Positions 59,114 through 64,000 of a stretch of DNA of 64,000 nt are shown here, one piece after another. The translations under genes and the position numbers were made by a program. This DNA comes from Pseudazoarcus pumilus (GTDB lineage Bacteria > Pseudomonadota > Gammaproteobacteria > Burkholderiales > Rhodocyclaceae). How positions within the stretch are numbered: position 1 is the stretch's first letter; each line of letters begins with the position of its first letter. The stretch is from contig NZ_CP025682.1 in the NCBI RefSeq assembly GCF_002872475.1, positions 1,364,001 to 1,428,000 on the forward strand, written 5' to 3'. The notes under the pieces were generated by a model that saw only the letters and a list, made by a program, of their open reading frames with translations, did no database searches and was not told where the DNA came from.

Positions 59114-60454
59114 TCAGCTGCCGGCGACCTTCATGCGATCGATCAGCACCGAGCCGCAGCGCTTGGCGCCGCGCGCGAGTGCGTCATCGCCGACGGCGAC
59201 GATGCCGCGGAACATGTCGCGCAGGTTGCCGGCGATCGTGACTTCCTCGACCGCGTGGCGGATCTCGCCGTCCTCGACCCAGTAGCCGGCCGCACCGCGC
59301 GAGTAATCCCCGGTGACGTAATTGACGCCCTGGCCGAGCAGTTCGGTCACGACCAGGCCGCGACCCATGCGGCGCACCAGCGCGTCGAAGGATTCGTCAC
59401 CGCCGCGCATCACCAGATGGTGCGAGCCACCGGCGTTGCCGGTGGTCTGCATGCCGAGCTTGCGTGCCGAGTAACTCGACAGGAAGTAGCCCTGCAGCAC
59501 GCCGGCCGCTACCACCTCGCGCTCGTGCGTGGCCACGCCTTCGCTGTCGAACGGGCTCGCGCCGAAGACCTTGGGCTCGAAGGGACGCTCGGCGATCGAC
59601 ACCACCGGCGAGAACACCGGTTCGCCAAGCGAGTCGAGCAGAAAGCTCGAACGCCGGTACAGCGCGCCGCCGGACACCGCATGCGTGAAGTTGCCCAGCA
59701 GCGTCACCGCCACCGGCGCCTCGAACAGCACCGGCACCTCGCAGGTATTGATCTTGCGCGCCCCCAGCCGGCGGATGGCCCGCTCACCAGCGCGCCGGCC
59801 GATGTTCTCGACCGAATCGAGATCGGTGGCGTCGCGACGCGAGTCGTACCAGTGCTCGCGCTGCATTCCGTCACCCTTGCCGGCGATGACCGAGCACGAC
59901 GCGCTGTGGCGTGAGCTCGGATAACCGCCGACGAAGCCCAGACTGTTGGCCATCACGAAGTGTGCCTGCTGCGTCGACACACTCGCCCCCTCCGAATTGG
60001 AGATCTGCGGGCCGGCATCCCAGGCGGCCTGCTCACAGCGGTGGGCCAGCGCGATCGCGTCCTCCACGGTCAGTGCCCACGGATAGTGCAGGCGCGGATC
60101 GGCCCAGTCGCGCGCGAGCAGCGCCTCGTCGGGCAGGCCGGCGGCCGGGTCGGGCGCGGTGAAGCGCGCGATCGACAGCGCCGCTTCGACCGTCGAGCGC
60201 AGGGCCGCGTCCGAGAAGTCCGAGCTGCTCGCGTGACCGCGGCACTGCTCCAGATAGACGGTGATGCCGACACCCTTGTCGCGATTGTGCTCGAGCGTGT
60301 CGACCTCGCCCTTGCGTACGCTGGCGGTCAGCCCGAAGCCCTCCGACGCCTGCGCCTCGCAGGCGTCGGCGCCGAGTTCGCGGGCCAGCGTGACCAGCCG
60401 GGCGGCGATCTCGTGCAGTCGTTCGGAAGATTGGGAGAAACCGTTGTGGGACAT
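59114..60454 (-). CDS. pmbA: metalloprotease PmbA (TldD/PmbA family)
   Basis: 446 residues from ATG 60454, which follows AGGAGG at a good distance (GTG 60466 would overlap that site). TldE/PmbA-type subunit that, with TldD, matures microcins or antitoxins and degrades small peptides. Conserved ALSIARFTAPDPAAGLPD, NTCEVPVLFEAPVAVTLLGNFTHAVSGGALYRRSSFL and GNAGGSHHLVMRGG are visible. PmbA lacks the HExxxH zinc motif of TldD, and so does this protein. Divergent from darP. Confidence 0.92.
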   Translation of the reverse strand: MSHNGFSQSSERLHEIAARLVTLARELGADACEAQASEGFGLTASVRKGEVDTLEHNRDKGVGITVYLEQCRGHASSSDFSDAALRSTVEAALSIARFTAPDPAAGLPDEALLARDWADPRLHYPWALTVEDAIALAHRCEQAAWDAGPQISNSEGASVSTQQAHFVMANSLGFVGGYPSSRHSASCSVIAGKGDGMQREHWYDSRRDATDLDSVENIGRRAGERAIRRLGARKINTCEVPVLFEAPVAVTLLGNFTHAVSGGALYRRSSFLLDSLGEPVFSPVVSIAERPFEPKVFGASPFDSEGVATHEREVVAAGVLQGYFLSSYSARKLGMQTTGNAGGSHHLVMRGGDESFDALVRRMGRGLVVTELLGQGVNYVTGDYSRGAAGYWVEDGEIRHAVEEVTIAGNLRDMFRGIVAVGDDALARGAKRCGSVLIDRMKVAGS

Positions 60455-60515
60455 GGGGGAGAGCACCTCCTTCGAAACGCTATAATCTTAACCTTTTCCA
60501 GTCGAGCTGCCCCGC

Positions 60516-61085
60516 ATGAGCGCTGCACCGCAAGACCACCACGCACGGCCCGACGACGGAGACGATGTCGACGCGCGTCCCAGCAAGAGCGCAAGGAAGC
60601 GCGAGATGCACGCCCTTCAGGCGATCGGCGAGGAGCTCGTCGCGCTCTCGTCGGACAAGCTCGCGCGCCTGGAGATGCCCGATGAACTGCGCGCGGCCGT
60701 GATGGATGCGCGACGCTTCAACAAGCACGAGGCGCGTCGCCGGCAGATGCAGTACATCGGCCGCTTGATGCGTGATGTGGATTCCGAACCGTTGCGTGCG
60801 GCACTCGACGCCTTCAACGGCGTGTCCAAGGAGGAAGTGGCGCGCCATCACCGCCTCGAGCGTCTGCGCGAGGACTTTCTCGGCGACGAGCAGGTGGCCG
60901 GACGCATCGTCGCGCAGTGGCCTGCGGCCGACCTGCAGCACCTGCGCGCACTGCGTCGCAAGGCGCTGCGCGAGCGCGAGCAGGACAAGCCGCCGCGCGC
61001 CTACCGCGAACTGTTCCGCGTGCTGCGCGACCTGGACGACGTGCGGGCGGCCGAAGACGAACCCACGAATACGGAGAATTCATGA
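60516..61085 (+). CDS. darP: ribosome-associated protein DarP/YjgA (DUF615)
   Basis: 189 residues. DUF615 helical domain (SKSARKREMHALQAIGEELVALSSDKLARLEMPDELRAAVMDARRF, then RRQMQYIGRLMRD). Helps late 50S assembly. Divergent from pmbA, an arrangement common in proteobacteria; its stop overlaps the next start (ATGA). Confidence 0.93.
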   Translation: MSAAPQDHHARPDDGDDVDARPSKSARKREMHALQAIGEELVALSSDKLARLEMPDELRAAVMDARRFNKHEARRRQMQYIGRLMRDVDSEPLRAALDAFNGVSKEEVARHHRLERLREDFLGDEQVAGRIVAQWPAADLQHLRALRRKALREREQDKPPRAYRELFRVLRDLDDVRAAEDEPTNTENS

Positions 61086-61669
61086 GCGAACACATCACTA
61101 TCGGGCTGGTTTCGATCAGCGACCGTGCTTCCGACGGCACTTACGAAGACCAGGGCATTCCGGCCCTGCGCGAGTGGCTGGGCCGCGCACTGACCTCGCC
61201 GTGGACGGCCGAGACGCGACTGATCCCCGATGAGCGCCCGGTGATCGAGGCAACGCTCAAGGAACTGGCCGACAACAAGGACTGTTCGCTGATTCTGACC
61301 ACCGGCGGCACCGGGCCGGCGCCGCGCGATGTCACTCCGGAGGCGACGCTGGCGGTCGCCGACAAGGAGATGCCCGGCTTCGGAGAGGAGATGCGCCGCA
61401 TCAGCCTGAACTTCGTGCCCACCGCCATTTTGTCGCGTCAGGTCGCGGTGGTGCGCGGCAAGGCGCTGATCGTGAACCTGCCCGGCCAGCCGCGCGCGAT
61501 CCGCGAGACGCTCGAAGGCCTGCGGGATGCCGAAGGCACGGTGAGCCATGTCGGCGTGTTCGCGGCGATTCCCTACTGCATCGACCTGATCGGCGGCCCC
61601 TATGTCGAGGCCGACGAGGCGGTGATCAAGGTCTTCCGCCCCAAGCACGCGCTGCGCCCCAGGAACTGA
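61082..61669 (+). CDS. mog: molybdopterin adenylyltransferase Mog
   Basis: 195 residues. Activates molybdopterin by adenylylation before molybdenum insertion. MoaB/Mog fold with ISDRASDGTYEDQG near residue 12, ILTTGGTGPAPRDVTPEA near 72 and the LPGQPRAIRETL loop. Overlaps darP by 4 bases. Ordinary length for Mog. Confidence 0.92.
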   Translation: MSEHITIGLVSISDRASDGTYEDQGIPALREWLGRALTSPWTAETRLIPDERPVIEATLKELADNKDCSLILTTGGTGPAPRDVTPEATLAVADKEMPGFGEEMRRISLNFVPTAILSRQVAVVRGKALIVNLPGQPRAIRETLEGLRDAEGTVSHVGVFAAIPYCIDLIGGPYVEADEAVIKVFRPKHALRPRN

Positions 61670-61784
61670 TCGGCGCATGCCCGCCGTCCCGTCCGACCGT
61701 GTTGCGCTGCGGCGCACCGTCTCGCCGCATGGGCGCTTTCGGGGTTAGAATCGGGGGCTTCCCGATCTTGTTTTGGTGCACAAA

Positions 61785-62870
<1,086 letters not shown>

Positions 62871-62900
62871 TCCGCGGCGCGCTTGTCGCGCGTGAACCGA

Positions 62901-62932
62901 AAAAAAGCCCGACCTCGCGGTCGGGCTTTTTG
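62901..62932. terminator. aroG terminator with the same stem as the tRNA-Ala terminator
   Basis: AAAAAAGCCCGACC-TCGC-GGTCGGGCTTTTT. The 8-bp core GCCCGACC/GGTCGGGC equals the core of the split tRNA-Ala terminator. It works in both directions, also for the converging TAXI gene. Confidence 0.9.
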
Positions 62933-62966
62933 CTTGCGGTGAGCGGGGCAGGACCCCGCAACGCGC

Positions 62967-63974
62967 TCAGGGCTTCTGGTCGTCGTTGAGGGTCAGGCCC
63001 TTTTCCATCCAGAACTTGGCCGCGCCGGCATGCACCGGGGTCACGACACCGAACAGCGCGTTCTCGACCACCATGGTCTTGGCGGCCTTGGACACCGAGT
63101 GCATGTACTTGAGACCGTCGTCGGAATAGATGTTCGAGACGAACTTGTACATGTCCTCTTCCGAGACGTGGCGACCGGCGGTCCACAGCGCCGAATCCGA
63201 GATCGAGTGCACGTCGTAGTCGACGCCCGGATAGGTGCCGGCCGGGATGGTCGTCTTGGAGTAGTACGGGTGCTCGGTCGGCAGCGTGCCCTTCTGCGCT
63301 GCGTCCCACACCTGCAGCAGACGAACGTCATAGCTGGTGGCGGCCTGGATCACCGAGGCGTTGGGGAAGCCGGCGAAGACCCACAGCGCGTCGATCTGCT
63401 TGTCGCCCAGCGCCGAGGCGCCCTGCGAGTAGCCGATGAACGACGGCTTGATCTTGTCCCACATGTCCAGGCTGGTGAAGAAGCGCTGCGCCGAGGCGGC
63501 CGCACCGGAACCGGCCGGACCGACTGCGACCTGCAGGCCGGCGAGTTCGGACACTTCCTTGATGCCGGAATCCTCGCGCACGATCAGGTGACCGGGCGCG
63601 CCGTACAGGTGCGCGACCACGTGCACGTTGCGGTACTTGTTGGTGTCGTTGGTCAGGCGGCCGTTGCGGCCCAGGTAGAGGTCACCCGAATAGGTGATGC
63701 CGAAGTCGGCGTCGCGCGAATTGACGCGGCGCAGGTTCTCCACCGAACCGGCGGACACCATGTTGGAGACCTCGACGCCGTCGATGTTGCGCGACAGCAG
63801 GGTGGCGATGCCGTTGGAGAAGTACTGGAAGGTGCCGCCATCCGGGCCGCCGGAAAAGCCCAGGCGGGTGGTCTGCGCGTCGGCGGCCGGCGACGCGGTC
63901 AGCGTCACGGCTGCCACGGCCGCGACGGCGAAGCTGCCGAGCGTGGCCGGGAGTTTGAACAGTCTGGTCATCAT
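62967..63974 (-). CDS. TAXI-family TRAP transporter solute receptor
   Basis: 335 residues. Signal peptide (LGSFAVAAVAAVTLTASPAADA), then the TAXI fold (TTRLGFSGGPDGGTFQYFSNGIATLLSRN, VEVSNMVSAGSVENLRRVNSRDADFGI). TAXI receptors feed a fused DctQM-type permease, which is not in this window on this side. Ligands in the family include glutamate, but none can be named here. ATG 63974; ATG 63971 is equally possible. Complete at both ends. Confidence 0.88.
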   Translation of the reverse strand: MMTRLFKLPATLGSFAVAAVAAVTLTASPAADAQTTRLGFSGGPDGGTFQYFSNGIATLLSRNIDGVEVSNMVSAGSVENLRRVNSRDADFGITYSGDLYLGRNGRLTNDTNKYRNVHVVAHLYGAPGHLIVREDSGIKEVSELAGLQVAVGPAGSGAAASAQRFFTSLDMWDKIKPSFIGYSQGASALGDKQIDALWVFAGFPNASVIQAATSYDVRLLQVWDAAQKGTLPTEHPYYSKTTIPAGTYPGVDYDVHSISDSALWTAGRHVSEEDMYKFVSNIYSDDGLKYMHSVSKAAKTMVVENALFGVVTPVHAGAAKFWMEKGLTLNDDQKP

Positions 63975-64000
63975 ATCGAGGGTCTCCTCTTGGTTGTGTG

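Overview
The window is GC-rich chromosomal DNA of a betaproteobacterium, most likely Rhodocyclales (Thauera/Azoarcus-like). This is inferred from codon use, the TRAP/TAXI transporters, the BigR-type sulfide module and gene style; no marker gene here fixes the genus. Two conserved chromosomal blocks flank a large insertion. Left block (1-2183): purK (5'-truncated by the window), a Sua5-type tsaC and a tRNA-Ala(CGC) with its own promoter. Right block (44.6-64 kb): a glycosyltransferase/radical-SAM pair, a sulfur module (SulP permease, two YeeE/YedE proteins, BigR-like repressor, persulfide-dioxygenase-like hydrolase), ribD-nrdR-glyA, a TRAP transporter cluster with two tandem binding proteins, pmbA, darP, mog, an aroG-type DAHP synthase and a TAXI receptor.

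The insertion is a Tn7-like transposon whose ends I can place to the base. It runs from 2212 to 42275 (about 40.1 kb), both ends read TGTGCCGT inward, and it is flanked by the 5-bp direct repeat AAAGG. Removing it rejoins a perfect 12-bp terminator stem behind the tRNA-Ala gene, so the element sits in the loop of that tRNA's terminator. Repeats close to TTGGCCAAGTTATGCTTGA near both ends are probable transposase-binding sites. At the tRNA-proximal end lies the transposition operon, transcribed toward the tRNA: a TnsA-TnsB fusion, a TnsC/TniB-like AAA ATPase and TniQ. A DUF6471-like gene is divergent from it.

Cargo, in order: a lipoprotein, a small membrane protein, a probably frameshifted serine recombinase, a DUF2971 protein, an unrecognised two-gene operon (49 aa plus 371 aa), a 1.8k-residue DUF4011-helicase-Vsr-like (Hhe-type) antiphage protein with a GreA/GreB-like C-terminus, a DinJ/YafQ-type toxin-antitoxin pair with a zinc-ribbon ORF, a phosphonate-type ABC transporter with a phosphoesterase, a HAD phosphatase and a LysR regulator, a czc-type heavy-metal efflux operon with accessory His-rich proteins, a PepSY/two-component system, a P-type ATPase and a hipBA module.

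Directly behind the 40-kb element lies a second unit of about 2.2 kb (to 44520). It carries another hipBA copy and a second, nearly identical right end, and has left-end-like sequence at its other side. It looks like a non-autonomous mini-element in tandem at the same site. In both copies hipB is broken, or slippage-controlled, at a run of six C. The main candidates for something undescribed are the terminator-loop-targeting Tn7-like element with its tandem mini-element, and the small-plus-large two-gene operon beside the Hhe-like gene.
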